DNA of 64,000 bases from Sphaerolaimus hirsutus (GCA_964036195.1 OZ038452.1:30081785-30145784), one strand, 5' to 3'. Positions 31,566 through 43,440 are shown, counted from the stretch's first letter. Numbers and translations: made by a program. The notes: a model not told the origin generated them from the letters alone.

Positions 31566-32367
31566 TAGTGATGGAAAAAACACCAGGACTTTGGCACCAA
31601 GCGCCAAAAGCGCCATGGCACTTTTCTGAACCTCAGTGCCAAGCACCAATCGCACCAGAGTAAAATGGCGCCAAGCGCCAGAAGCGTTACACATGAAGCA
31701 CGTTTTGATTTGGTCCTAGGTGTTTTGTTCTTAGTGGCTGGTGCCATGCAAAAACAGCACCAAGCGCCAAGAGCACCATGACGTTTGTTCTTTTGGTGCT
31801 AGTGATCGGCGACAGTGCCATCAGGGGTCTCCAGGATTTTGGCCCTCGCGGGGGCTGGATAGATAGCAAATCGCTCCTCCGGAGGGATAGATAGCTGGAA
31901 AATTTTTCTGGGGGGGGGCTGGCGGGGGCACAATATATAGGCTTTTTCAAGGTTAAGAAGGCATAAAGGGGAAAAAATCGCTAATAATCAGTTAAAAGTA
32001 GCCAAAAGTAGGTACAAAATGGCTAAAAATAGGTATATAACCACGTATGTATATAACCACGTATATAGCCGGAAAGCACGATTTTGAAGGTGAAAAACTA
32101 TAAAATGGTGCGAACATTAGTGATTTTGAGCGAAAATTGGGGCAAAATTTCTCAAAAACCACTCCAGATAGATAGATAGCTGAGCGATTTGGGGGGGGGG
32201 TCTTTTGGGGTAGTAGCCAAAAATTTTGCCTCGGGATAGATAGATAGCTGAGCGGCCTCCGGGATAGATAGATAGCTGGCCGATTTGGGGGGGGGCAGCC
32301 CCCCCCCAGCCCCCCCCCCCCCCCTAGGAGACCCCTGAGTGCCATGGTGTTTTTTCTTCCATCACTA
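31566..32367. mobile_element. TAGTGATG hAT-like element
   Basis: Ends TAGTGATGGAAAAAACACC and TCTTCCATCACTA. Flanks GTCATGTG and GTTTTGTG agree at 6 of 8 positions. The interior has GCGCCAAAAGCGCCATGGC motifs. Confidence 0.82.
31822..32337. mobile_element. CAGGGGTCTC hAT-like element
   Basis: Perfect 8-bp TSD AGTGCCAT (31,814-31,821 and 32,338-32,345). Ends CAGGGGTCTCC and GGAGACCCCTG. CTATCTATC-rich interior. Confidence 0.93.
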
Positions 32368-32727
32368 GTTTTGTGTAACCAAATCTTGGTATTGTGGGCA
32401 AATTTATAACTGTTTCAACATTTTTTAAAGAAACAACAAAAAAAGTGATTTTTAAAAAACCCATTGAACCCAGTGATTCTATTTTTCCACTCTTAGCTGG
32501 GGCTATTTTTGCTAAGTGACAAAAGCAGCATGTAGCTTTGAAATCATTACACATACCCATTTTCGTCCTGTAATTGGACAAAGATTTCAGTTCTTGCGGG
32601 TATTAAGGTCGGTTCCGGGTATTAGTGCCGGTTCACGGTTCCGGTTCGGGTATTTTTTCGGTTCCGGTTCTCAGTTCCAAAATATGCTTGGAACCGCGGT
32701 TCGGGTCGGTAAGGGGTCCGAACCCTA

Positions 32728-32850
32728 GTGCCATGGGGCACTCCCAGACCGTGTAAAATGCAGATATCATTCAAAGTGTCAAAAGTCCTGGAAAATGCGC
32801 TGCGAAATGGCAAATGTACGTTTGCCATTTTGCAGGGCATTTTCCACTCT
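32728..32850. repeat. CAGACCCTG hairpin remnant
   Basis: GGGGCACTCCCAGACCGTG onward, folding at GCAAATGTACGTTTGCC. The second arm is cut short near 32,850. Confidence 0.65.
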
Positions 32851-32874
32851 TTTTTTACCTTAATTTTCACTGCG

Positions 32875-32950
32875 CAGTTTGCAAATGGCGATGTGGGCAA
32901 GTGCTCCATTTTGGCACTGTTCCAAACCTTTGCTGTGGCTGGAAGTGATT
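32875..32950 (+). other. Exon-like segment 4, third copy
   Basis: After a T-rich tract and GCGCAG the frame reads FANGDVGKCSILALFQTFAV. Partner of 3,365-3,460. Confidence 0.4.
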
Positions 32951-33370
32951 TTTTTGTTTTGATTAAACTGTCATTTGTGGGTATGATTCTCATGAGAATC
33001 TGTTTCTGTTATTTTTTTGAACCACATGAGGTGCTTTTGTAGTAAACTGGTGGAAAATATAAATGAGAAAATCACTTTATTGTATTTTACAGATCCCACA
33101 TGCAAGCTGTCAGGCTGTCATCTTGTGTGAGGGTGACCCCAAGTGTTCACTATATATACCCTAGGGGACACTCCCCTCAGGCCACCCTTGGTGCAGAAAA
33201 TCATTTTTTAATCATTTTTTTCTGGAAAATATAAATGAGAATGCCATACAAATTTTTGTTCCCGATGAAATTTAAATTTCTAATAAATTTTTTTCTAGAC
33301 ACTTTAGACAAAAAAGTTGTTTTGACATTGGTAGAGTGTAAGTATGTGCAACTTTTCTACCCCCTCAGAA

Positions 33371-33545
33371 ACCCCAGAAGCCCCACACGATGCTGGCATT
33401 GTTGATCAAATAAAAAAATTTTTTGGAGAAAAACATAGGTTAGAAAAAGTGGACAATCCACTATCCCAAGCTGTTTATGGAGCACATGGGGGCCAGAATT
33501 GGCTCGCTCAGTGTCAGGGGCAACATATGGCTGCTCCTGGGCCCC
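33371..33545 (+). other. Possible isolated exon
   Basis: TTTCTACCCCCTCAG precedes a frame reading APHDAGIVDQIKKFFGEKHR, then a mixed-composition stretch ending APGPRFCTY. The composition looks coding, but no homologue is recognised and no donor is clear. Confidence 0.25.
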
Positions 33546-34911
33546 GTTTTTGCACTTATGTATTTTTTATAGCTAATTATAATAACAGCCCTGTGTAAAG
33601 AGGGCACTTGCGTGACAGCGCGTTCAGCGCCTGCAGTGTCATGATGCAAATTACAAAATACTTCTGCCCATTCAATGTGGGCACTAATTATCTGATAAAA
33701 ACCTATAGGGGCTGATGGGCAATGTGCCCTGTATCTAGTGTGACTGGCCCAGACAAATAAAGAGGTCATGTCCAGAAAATCAAAAATCACAGTTTTTTAA
33801 TTACAACCACAATTTAGGTAATCACAAAGTTTAAAATCATTGTTGACATGGCTTCATGGCACATGTCTGTATATTGGGGGTAATTTTTGTGTGGGGGGGC
33901 TGGGGGTCGAAATATACCCCCTACTTACCAGTGGGTCAAAAGATGGCTTTGGGCAAGCCACAAGGAATTTTTATTTTTTGAAAAAGCACCAACACAAGTG
34001 TATTTATTCATCATGTGTGATGTCAGCACACCAAAAAAAGGCTTCACACTTTACCGCAGCCATATTTTGTGTGGTTTTTTGAAAATTCTCATTTATATTT
34101 TCTGGGAAAAAATTGGCAAATGTTTTTCATTTATCTGTAGCAGCAGAACAGGGGGGTGCCATGGGGTGCCACTTGGCATTTATGTAGGCAAATGTTGTGG
34201 GAACCCCCACAACAACTGGCAGCCATATTGAGCTGCACATTTCCCTGTGAGATTGTTATGAAAAATGAGGTACCTGATTTCTCATTTAAATGTTCCACCA
34301 GTTTAGTACATTTGAACTTACTACGAAATGTTTGTAGTAAGTTCAGTCAATACCTACACTTGTGTGCTGTGATGTTTTACATAGGTTTCTATTGATGGCA
34401 CTTGATTTTTTCAACTGATTTTTATTTAAGATATATTTGTGATCATGGGTGGTTAGTTATTTTTATTTTTTAAATCAAAAAGCAAAAAATTTCATGCGTT
34501 AGGTGTTTTGCATTTTTTGCATGCAAGCATGCAATTTCACCTACAGGTCGGCAGTGAGGGTTGTCATCATTGCTTTTGATTGTCTTTTCTGGCAGACTTT
34601 GCATTTCTACATGAGAATGCAACAATTAGGTGTAATATTTTGTTATAGTTAGTGTAAGAAAACAAATCCATTGAATGTCTTTCCACTCACTTCTGACGTT
34701 GGAAACATCACATGCTTAATGCATTCACCTTCTCTTTGTAGTTTTTTTGGACATGATTCCACGTAGAATTCCTATTGAAGTCAAAGGTGGTTGTGCTGGT
34801 ATACATCAGAAGTCAAAATTTATCTTTTAAATTAGAAATCACTGCTTATAATGCTATCCCATGACTCTCCAGTCATAATATGACCACATAAATGTCTATT
34901 ATTCCCAGGAG

Positions 34912-35406
34912 CAGGGGTCTCGAATGGGGGGGGGTTGGGGGGGGGGGGGTTACCCCCCCCCCCCCAAACCGCCCATCTATCTATCTATCCCGGAGGCCGC
35001 TCAGCTATCTATCTATCCCGGAGGCAAAATTTTGGGCTACTACCCCCTAAACCCCCCCCCCCAAATCGCTCAGCTATCTACCTATCTGGAGCGATTTTTC
35101 AGAAACTATACCCCAATTTTCACTCAAAATCGCTATTTTTCATACCTATATATAGATTTTCACCTCCAAAATCACTGGTTCATGCGTCTAACTGCCTATT
35201 TTCAGCTATTTTAAGTACTATATGCTCTTGTATACCCATTTTGAGCTATTTTACACCTACTTTTAGCGATTTTTCTCCCTTTTCTTCTTTATCTATCTAT
35301 CTACACCCAACCCCACCCCAGAAAATTTTTCAGCTATCTATCCCTCCGGAGGAGCGATTTGCTATCTATCCAACCACTCGGAGGGTCAAAATTCAAGATA
35401 CCCCTG
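34912..35406. mobile_element. CAGGGGTCTC hAT-like element
   Basis: Perfect 8-bp TSD CCCAGGAG (34,904-34,911 and 35,407-35,414). Ends CAGGGGTCTCG and GATACCCCTG. Close reverse-complement relative of 1,151-1,657. Confidence 0.93.
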
Positions 35407-35414
35407 CCCAGGAG

Positions 35415-35636
35415 TTATGGTCAGGTGAGCTGAGAATCTTTTAAATTCAACTCTTTGATCGTGTAGCTGTATGTGGTTGGTGTCTGCAGACATTTTCAAT
35501 TTGTTGAGTCAAATCCCCAAGGGCCATGGTGTAAGCCCTGTAACTCTGTCATTGTTTTTAATGTGTGTTCTGCATTTCACATCAGAAGCTGCAGCTTTTG
35601 GCAATTACTTTCTGTTTATGCTTTCTTCATTGAATT
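35415..35636. other. Fragment of A-type MITE interior
   Basis: TAATGTGTGTTCTGCATT and GCTGCAGCTTTTGGCAA match the interior of A elements such as 59,900-59,950, without terminal repeats. The 72-codon frame here is therefore not a gene. Confidence 0.5.
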
Positions 35637-35861
35637 GGGCCCACACACTAGTTGACATTGCAAATTTGCGTCAACTGAGTGTCAATTGAATAATACAAGA
35701 AGTTTGTAAAAAGCATCACACTTAACAGGAACAATGAAAATGAAGTGTCATGATGTAAAATTAACTATGCTCTATCAGATAGATAAGTTGAAATCACAGT
35801 ATCACTTAAATTCAGTTGACATTTAGTTGACACTATTTCAGTTGACATCCAGTGTGTGGGG
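35637..35861. repeat. CACACTAGTT palindrome, GTTGACA type
   Basis: GGGCCCACACACTAGTTGACA faces GTTGACATCCAGTGTGTGGG. TCAACTGAGTGTCAATTG lies inside. Confidence 0.75.
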
Positions 35862-36114
35862 ATGTCAAATATACTCTTTCTATCTTATAAACTATATTGG
35901 GAGAAGAACATTACTGAAATGATCAGATTAATATCTCTTAATCAAAACTTACAGCACTTCAAACTTCTGAATGTCATCCATATAAAAACTCCGCAATGTA
36001 TATGACTTCAAAACTCCATATCTGGGACCCGCAGTCTCCAATCAGGAAGGAGGGCTGCCATTTATCTACCCTGGAGGCTGCTCAGCTATCTATCCTGATG
36101 CAAACTTTTGGCTA

Positions 36115-36525
36115 CCGTAAATGCTCCAATAAGGCGACTGTCAGTTTATTGTTTTCAGCACATTTTTGGGGGTTGCTTTATTGGAGAGGGTTGCATTGTA
36201 TGTTTTGACACCTCAACAACTCAACCGTTCTGTAACTCTAGTATGAGCATAGCATTGTGAAGAAATATTGTGCTTGTAATATGGCAAAATGTATACCCTT
36301 GTGAATTGCCCGCTGGCTCTGGCAACTGGCCGCTACTTTGTCCGTCGAATTAGCATTGTCTGAAGATTGCGACATCATTTTCTTACGTCCATTTTTTTCT
36401 TTTTTGGGGGGTCGCATTATTGGAGAGGGTTGCTTTATAAATACTTACACATGTGCCAAAGGGGGTCGTACTGTTGGAGAGGTCGCTTTATTGGAGGGGG
36501 GGTCATCCTAATAGAGCATTTACGG
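36115..36525. mobile_element. F-type CCGTAT MITE
   Basis: Ends CCGTAAATGCTCCAATAAGG and AGAGCATTTACGG, TA flanks (36,113-36,114 and 36,526-36,527). The interior repeats TTGCTTTATTGGAGAGGG. Confidence 0.9.
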
Positions 36526-36868
36526 TATCTACTGTTGACTGTTGACTTGACTCTTGAGTTTACTTTTGACTTTTAGCTTTACTCTTGAATTCCATTTGTC
36601 ATTTTCACATTTGCTTTTCACTTTGCTCTTGATTCTTGACTTTACTAGGGTTGAAAAAAACGTTTTTTTTACTCGGTTTTTTTTAAACGTGTGTGTTTTA
36701 GAAAAACAATGTTTTAATAAAAAACGTGTTTTTTAAAAGCTCCCAGATATGACTTTGTGTCAACATATATAGGTATATAAGACAGTGGCAATACTCTGTG
36801 ATGTAATATATGACAATGGCTGTGGAGCCATGGGATAGCATTATAAGTGGTGATTTGTGTCAAAAAGA

Positions 36869-37206
36869 CCGTATTACCTTGAAATACCCTCAGGGGGTTT
36901 ATGATTTCGCCAGCAAAATTTGAGGGGGGTCTATTATTTCGCCAGAAATTTTTGGAAATTCACCATAGTCAGACGTAGAAAAATCAAACAATTACAGAGA
37001 TGTATATGTGTGTATAGGCATATATAACTGTATATACACATAAACCCTTCCCTAACGTCACTCAGTCATCAGTTTTAACGTGTGTTCTGCATTGTACAGA
37101 TCACAAACTGCGGCATTTGTCATGTACGTTCCCTTTAGACAATTTTAGGGGGGAGGGGGGTATTTCCAGGGGTTAATTCAAGGGGGGATAATTCGAGGTA
37201 ATACGG
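36869..37206. mobile_element. D-type CCGTAT MITE
   Basis: Ends CCGTATTACCTTGAAATAC and CGAGGTAATACGG. The right flank is TA and the left GA. Confidence 0.82.
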
Positions 37207-37379
37207 TATCCATTTTTTTGTCGCCATGTTCGTTAATCGCCTTATAGTTGAATGTTCGTAACTTCAGGTGAAGTTTGGCACGGAATAGTGATCAAACAGG
37301 GTTATAAATGGAGGTTGTTACTTTGGGAGTGAAGTTACACACTGTGGAGGTACATTGGAAGCACATTACTTCAATATTA

Positions 37380-37465
37380 CCCTATTTTCTCGAAATACCC
37401 CCCCCCCCGGGGGGTGATTGTTTCATAGTGGTCCCGAGAGGGGGGGGGATTTCGAGGAAATACGG
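37380..37465. mobile_element. Minimal A-type MITE, 86 bp
   Basis: CCCTATTTTCTCGAAATAC and TTCGAGGAAATACGG with TA flanks and almost no interior. Confidence 0.85.
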
Positions 37466-38267
37466 TACATACTGCAGCAACATATTACGGCTTATTTACC
37501 CATGGTAGCACATAGAAATGGATGCTTTGATACTAAAAATGCCACAAAACCAATGAAAACAACCACCAATGTCAATTTGTGCATGAAATTGCGTGCTTGG
37601 GCGCAAAAATTTTGCAAAATACCTAGTGCTTAGTACTAAAAATTTCGGCTGATGTTTTTTAATATAAAAAAAAACATTTCGGACGTCATGTTTTTTAAAA
37701 AAACAACGTTTTTTTAAACGTTTTAAAAAAACATCGGCCAACCCTCTTAACTTTTGACTATATGTACACTTCTGGTACTGCCACTAGCATGTGGCACAGG
37801 TATTCATAGCTGTTAAAACTTTTTTACATTTACTCGATAAATACGTGTACCCGAGTACTGCGGAAATACATTTACGTTTCCGCCCGAAAAAAATACGGGC
37901 ATTCACTTCTAAAAATACCGGCATTCACTTACTCGCGTACTGTTTGAAAGTACGCGAGTACAGAAAACGTAATTGTAAAAAATCAGGGGTTCAAAAAAAG
38001 CAAAAGTCATCGCGGAATCATAATCAAAAGCAAAGCAAACGAATTCAAACCGGTGCGAAAATCGCAGCGGAAATGATACAAGTTGCGATGGACGGGGAAA
38101 GCCATGCCTCTCGCTTTCACTTTTACACGTTTTTACATATTCCTAGGTACAAAATCAAAAATTACTTTTACGTTTTACCTGAGTAAAAATACTGGTATTT
38201 ACGTTTACTCACCGTTTATGCACCGTAAAAGTAAAAAAACTTAGTTTACGTTTTCTGTACTCAGGGG

Positions 38268-39085
38268 TAGTGATGTAAAAGCGCCATGGCGCTTGGAGCC
38301 TTTTTGCTGTGGCGCCATTGGCGCTAAGCGCTGTGCTACGGAAAAGCGCCATGGCGCTTTTGGCGCTTGGCGCTATGATGCCCTGGCACCATTGGCGCTT
38401 GGCGCTTGTGTTTTAAAAAGCGCCAATGAGTTCAAAATATACATCGTTTTTTTTAGCAAAACGTTCTTGTGTAATTGTAAAAAGTCCTGTAACTTCCAAA
38501 GAAAACTCACTCTAATTTCGAAAAGTAATTAGGAAGAGAACACTAAAATATTTAAGCACTTTTTCAAGATGGTTTGCCATCGTTAGCTTAAACTCCCAGT
38601 TCCTCAAATTGAGAAGTAAGTAAAATATGGCAAATGCGAAGTGAAATGGCAAGTAAATTGGCAAAGCGTAAAAAATGAAGTAAAAAATAAAAATAAGAAG
38701 TAATTTCTCTGCGCTTTTGCCAATCTCCTTCTCAATTCACTTGTCACTTCCCTTCACTTCCCATTTGCCATTTTATATCTCACTTCTCAATTTGCGGAAC
38801 TCGCTCCTGTAAATCATATGATAATAAAAAAAAACTTGACTGGAGCACTGAAGTTCACTTACATTTAGGTATTTTGCGTGTTAAACGAATAAGTCGCTGT
38901 GAATTAGCATGGCCGCATATATCAGCGGCAACTTTTTTGGCGCTTGGCGCCGTGGTCTAGAAAAGCGACATGGCGCTTGGCGCTAAATTGCTGTGGCGCC
39001 ATTGGCGCTTAACGCTATGCATGGCAAAAGCGCCATGGCGCTTTTGGCGCTTGGCGCCAAAGTTCTGGCGCTTTTCACATCACTA
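38268..39085. mobile_element. TAGTGATG hAT-like element, GGCGC type
   Basis: Perfect 8-bp TSD CTCAGGGG (38,260-38,267 and 39,086-39,093). Ends TAGTGATGTAAAAGCGCC and GGCGCTTTTCACATCACTA. Sequence homologous to 20,690-20,710 gives the unbroken target GTACTCAGGG. Confidence 0.93.
38600..38804. repeat. GAGAAGTGAGAAG hairpin element
   Basis: CTCAAATTGAGAAGTAAG is mirrored by CACTTCTCAATTTGCGG, inside the element at 38,268-39,085. Relative of 13,820-14,020. Confidence 0.8.
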
Positions 39086-39271
39086 CTCAGGGGTAAAATA
39101 AAATACTTTACGTTTACTTTGAAAAAAGTTCAGTACTTTCAACGGCAACCCCTTCAACAACTGTGGTTCAATCGCGATTGACTTTTCGGGGTCGGGATCG
39201 GTATCTGGGATTTGTTGGAGTTTCCCTATTCGGCAATTCTTTCAAGTTTCAACTCAAATCAATTTTGAATG

Positions 39272-40054
39272 GCACTGTACCATTCCGCATGTAAAATCAT
39301 CCCGCCTATTGACCCGAAACACATTTACCCGGCATGCTGAAAATACCGTAAATCCTTGAATAAGTCCCCCCCTCGAATAACTCACCCCTGTAAGCTGACT
39401 GAGGAAAAAATAACTCCCCCCCTCGAATAACTCCCCCCTCTTTTATGGGTGAAAAAGAAGTCCATGTATAAAAAACGTATTTATGTATACGTTCATTAAA
39501 ATTATGCATTATTTTGCATTGATGCACACTAACATTGATTTCATTGCAGGAATTACGGGATTTCTATACTGGCTTACACGTTAATGCAACCTACTTAATC
39601 CCATTTAGATAATATATTGATCATGCTTTTTTCTCAATATTCCGACGAAAAAATAACTCCCCCCACGAATAACTCCCCCCTCGAATAAGTCCCCCCTCAA
39701 AAAATTCTGAGGAAAAAATAACTCCCCAGGGGACTTATTTGAGGATTTGCGGTAGGTGATAAAACACATGACTTAACGATTTTGAAGGTGAAAATCTATA
39801 AGAAGTACGAAAATTAGCGATTTTGGGTGAATATTAGGGTAAAATTCCTCAAAAGCGCTCCAGATAGCTGGATAGCTACGCAATTCGGGGGGGGGGGGTG
39901 TTCAGGGAGTTGCCCAAAAAAATGTGCCAGGGATAGATAGATAGCTGGGCAGTTTGGGGTGGGCTCACCCGCCCCCCTTTCTTACCCCTGCGGGTATAAT
40001 GTGTCTATAATGGGTCTACATGCGGGGTGGGTTTACATGCGGAATAGGCCTGCA
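39272..40054. mobile_element. Palindromic element with CATTCCGCATGTAAA ends
   Basis: ACCATTCCGCATGTAAA faces TTTACATGCGGAATAGG. The interior is related to 51,437-52,170 and to CTATCTATC-rich elements. Holds a C-type MITE. Confidence 0.65.
39346..39752. mobile_element. C-type CCGTAT MITE
   Basis: Ends CCGTAAATCCTTGAATAAG and GAGGATTTGCGG, with TA on both sides. The related element at 51,505 lacks it. Confidence 0.88.
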
Positions 40055-40129
40055 CCTTTTGGATGGCGTTCTTGTTGACTGGAATTACGCGTTTGTCGAC
40101 TACAGCTGACGGAGAGTAAAAATAATTTA

Positions 40130-40340
40130 CCGTATTTCCTCGAAATACCCCCCCCCCCCCTCGAATTACACAAAAGTGTACTCTCCACTATGAATATCGT
40201 GAAAATTTCTGACGAAATAATAGATCCCTCGAGTACTCCCTCCCCCTCGAATAAGCCCCCCCTCCTCGAAATGCCCCCCCCCCCTCAAAATTTCCACTCT
40301 GAAAAAATAAACCCCCTGGGGGTATTTCGAGGAAATACGG
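40130..40340. mobile_element. A-type CCGTAT MITE
   Basis: CCGTATTTCCTCGAAATAC and GTATTTCGAGGAAATACGG, with TA flanks (40,128-40,129 and 40,341-40,342). Confidence 0.92.
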
Positions 40341-40673
40341 TATTCCAGTAAGCGCAAATGTGTTCAAGGTTGATTTATTTGTTTACTAAGTCTTTTACAT
40401 TTCGTTGGTTAACTGTATGATATTTAGTGTACCCAGCGACATTCGATCACGGAATTTATATTCTTATTTTCAACTCGCACATATTTCTTATAACATCCGC
40501 CATACGCTGAAAATTACGAGACACATAATTACGCACGCGAATGCAAAATCGATCGAGTTGATTTAAACCGATAATTAGTAATTAATGGTAGCGTTTGATA
40601 ATTTCCATTGAAGGAACTTTTGAGTTGACGTTTCTAGAAATGTACATTGCGGCTTTTTGTGGCATTTTTTTGT

Positions 40674-40846
40674 CAGGGGGCACTCCCAGACCCTGTAAAA
40701 AGCCCTGCAAAATGTCAAATGTCATGGAAAGTGTCAAAAGTCATGGAAAGTGGAAACTTACGTTTGCCATTTTGCAGGGCATTTTCCATGACTTTTGACA
40801 CTTTCCATGACATTTGACATTTTACAGGGTCTGGGAGTGGCACCAG
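40674..40846. repeat. Near-perfect CAGACCCTG hairpin
   Basis: GGGGGCACTCCCAGACCCTG folds onto CAGGGTCTGGGAGTGGCACC. Arms are about 75 bp around a tiny loop at CTTACGTTTG. This is the best-preserved member of the family. Confidence 0.88.
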
Positions 40847-40884
40847 CTTTTAAAAATACTGACCGCTCGCCAGTTTAGATTCAG

Positions 40885-41005
40885 ATTTGGTTGAATAATT
40901 CCCCCTCTTGAATAAATTCCCTCGAATAAGTCTCCCAGAGAAAAATTAAGTAATTTTCGAAAAAGTAATTTTCCCCAGTTGAATTTTTGAGCAAATACGA
41001 TATTT
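40885..41005. mobile_element. Decayed B-type MITE
   Basis: GGTTGAATAATTCCCCC and TGAGCAAATACGATA resemble B-type ends with many changes. Confidence 0.45.
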
Positions 41006-41362
41006 TTCTTTAATTTTGCGACTTCGCGTACAATGGGCGTTGTAAACTTGCATACTGGCGCCAGCGCCATTTTGTGTTGGCGCCAAAAAATCTGTTTCTA
41101 AATTTGTATCTTGTATCTGTCCACTCGCAATGTGCGCAATGTACAAAATATTAAACGCGTGTGTATAAAGTGAAAAACTACTCATTGAACTTCCTTTGAC
41201 CGCCCGTTGGAATGTGATCTCGTTTTCGATCGATCGATGAAGTAGCGATGGAATCGAGATATTCAATTCAAGTGGCAATTTTTGCCAGTTTTTATTCCAT
41301 GGCACTCTGTCCTGCTACCGAAAGTGGACAAGTGACCAGAATAGTCGTTACGTGCTAAGTTA

Positions 41363-41603
41363 CCGTATTTCCTCGAAATACCCCCCCTCAAAATGGGCAC
41401 TATGAATTTGTGGTCCGGGAAATGCATAACAGACGTTCAAAACACTTACTGTGTTACGTTAGAACATCGTTTATACCATCTACATCCTTATATAAGGCTG
41501 TAAAAACTTATAAATGGTGGTTATTGTTGCATTTTTCACGTTTTCTCTCAAAATTTTCACTCTGAAAAAATAAACCCCCGGGGGGTAATTCGAGGATATA
41601 CGG
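41363..41603. mobile_element. A-type MITE, reversed relative of 19,236-19,477
   Basis: CCGTATTTCCTCGAAATAC and GAGGATATACGG with TA flanks. Nearly collinear, in reverse complement, with the 242-bp element. Confidence 0.92.
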
Positions 41604-41629
41604 TAAGTCGCAAGCGAAATAGTAATTGA

Positions 41630-42660
41630 AGCGGTACACCCGGCGGGACCGAATGCTTTCCGTTCTTCTGAAGGAAACAATTCATCATGACGTCATCGTT
41701 TATAAAAAGAATTTTCTTCAAAAAAGAAAAAAATGACTTCGGGTGTGAAACACACGTTCATTGTACTCCACTTTGCCTTTTTTCTTTAAGTTTTTTTTTT
41801 GTGAAAGTGGATGCATAAGTATCCCGCTCGCGCGTTATCGACTAAGACATAAGTAATTTTGGACGCATACTTCCCACCGAGTGCGCCATTTTTGCCTTAA
41901 CGCCATTTTTTTCGCGTGGCGCATTTACCATCGCAACGGAATGAATGCAAGAAATTGCAACGGATACAGTGTAATGTTCGGCTCAATAACACCCCAAATC
42001 CACATGTGGCAAGAATTAAGGCTGATGGCAAATATGTATTAGAAATTTTTTTCATATTTAAATGAAGATTATAATAATTTAATTTTTAGCCATCCCTAAT
42101 TATATTGATGGAAAATTTGAATGGCAAACAATATTTATTATTGCCATTTTTTTCATAGCACCTTATGTAACAAGTCTTTCTAATTAGTTTTCATCACAAC
42201 TCTGCCTACACCATCAGTCTAATTGATGCATAAGTTATAACATGACGTTTTTCAACAATTGGTATTTTCAAGAATCTGAATGCAGAAACTGTAATTTTTG
42301 ATGATGATAAATTTCCTTTTCAAAAAGAAAAAATGATCCACCTAATCACCTAAGCATGGCCCGTTTAACCCCCTCAAAATTTCCACTCTGAAAAAATGAA
42401 CCCCCCCCCCCCGGGGCGTTATTCGAGGAAGTACCTTTACTCAAAATAATTTACATACACGTTTTAAAATTACCGTTCTTTAACAACTCTGGTGTAAATG
42501 TCCACTCAGTGTGATTGTGTTGCATGGAAAACATGAATTCATCGAGTCCGGCGCACTAATCGAAGTTTTTATTTTATATAAATACATACGTATTTACGTT
42601 GCGATTGCCAATTTTTTCATTTCGTTACTTTGATATTACTTTTTTATATTTGAAATGCGT
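41630..42660. other. Mostly unrecognised AT-rich interval
   Basis: 41,630-41,890 resembles the TACTCGGCGG family (GGGACCGAATGC, GTTATCGACTAAGACATAAG) without clear ends. 42,363-42,432 is a truncated A-type MITE end. The rest shows nothing I can support. Confidence 0.45.
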
Positions 42661-43033
42661 TAGTTAAGAGTAGTGATGGAAAAGCGCCATGGCGCTGGCG
42701 CCTGGCGCTAGCGCCAAAGCAAAAAGCGCCATGGCGCTTTTGGCGCTTGGCGCTAAAACGCTCTGGCGCCATTGGCGCTTGGCGCCGGGATCTGAAAAAG
42801 CGCCATGGCGCTTTTGGCGCTTGGCGCCATTTTCTGGTGGCGCTATTGGCGCCTGGCGCCGGCTTTTTGAATGGCGCCAAAAAAGCGCCAACCATGATTA
42901 TAAAAATTGTGATAATAAAGTGAAATTCGACAATCTAGTTGATCAGTTTTGAGAACAACTTAATAAATATTGAGAAATATAAGGGTGTTAGGGGACATTA
43001 ATAGTACATGATATTTGGGGACAAATGTATTTA

Positions 43034-43311
43034 ACATATTTCCTCAAATTATCCCTCCCTTGAATGAATAAAGTAGTTTGTATATGTATAATATATAGGT
43101 ATGCATATACGTCCAAAGATATCCGGTTTGATCACATAAATTACCGGTTTTGGGTATGTAAAAGTCTGTCTTATACTATAATTGTTCACGAAAATTTCTG
43201 ATGTGATAATAAAGCCCCACCCACATCGAATAATTCCCTCCCTCTAATTAACCCCCTCAAAGTTTGCTGACGAAATAATAAACCCCATGGGGGTATTTTG
43301 AGGAAATACGG
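43034..43311. mobile_element. A-type MITE inside the hAT-like element
   Basis: Degraded ACATATTTCCTCAAATTA and TTTTGAGGAAATACGG. The relative at 55,759 occupies the corresponding position in the second hAT-like copy. Confidence 0.78.
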
Positions 43312-43440
43312 TAGTTATTCGCCTTCGCCCTTATTCATTTTAAACCTCAACTGATAAACGTTGATAACTAAAAGTTTATTGTAAGAAAACGGAATTTTAT
43401 GTCGTCTACTACGGTGCGGCACAGTTATGAATTCATCATA

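Larger units (their letters stand above)
31217..32727. mobile_element. TAGGGTT-class hAT-like element, GGTTCCGGTTC-rich
   Basis: Perfect 8-bp TSD GTGCCATG (31,209-31,216 and 32,728-32,735). Ends GAGGGTTGGGAATTTC and GGGTCCGAACCCTA. Both flanking parts are GGTTCCGGTTCTCAGTTCC repeats. It contains a TAGTGATG element, which itself contains a CAGGGGTCTC element. Confidence 0.88.
28400..34700 (+). repeat. Third, diverged copy of the arm unit
   Basis: Collinear islands match the left arm: 28,930 with 1,725; 29,150-29,520 with 2,780-3,170; 31,080-31,200 with 3,225-3,300; 32,870-33,040 with 3,365-3,550; 34,380-34,640 with 5,830-6,110. It is more diverged than the two arms are from each other, and is split by different transposons. 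Confidence 0.75.
36646..37745. mobile_element. TAGGGTTG hAT-like element, AACGTTTTTTT type
   Basis: Ends TAGGGTTGAAAAAAACG and CATCGGCCAACCCT. The TSD is unclear. It contains a D-type (36,869) and a minimal A-type (37,380) MITE. The interior shares GTGGAGCCATGGGATAGC and the C-rich TTGGGCGCAAAAATTTTGC block with 23,690-24,190. Confidence 0.72.

Noticed and set aside
34935..35444. 169-codon proline-rich open frame
   Set aside because: Lies almost entirely in the CAGGGGTCTC element. Similar frames appear in every copy of that element.
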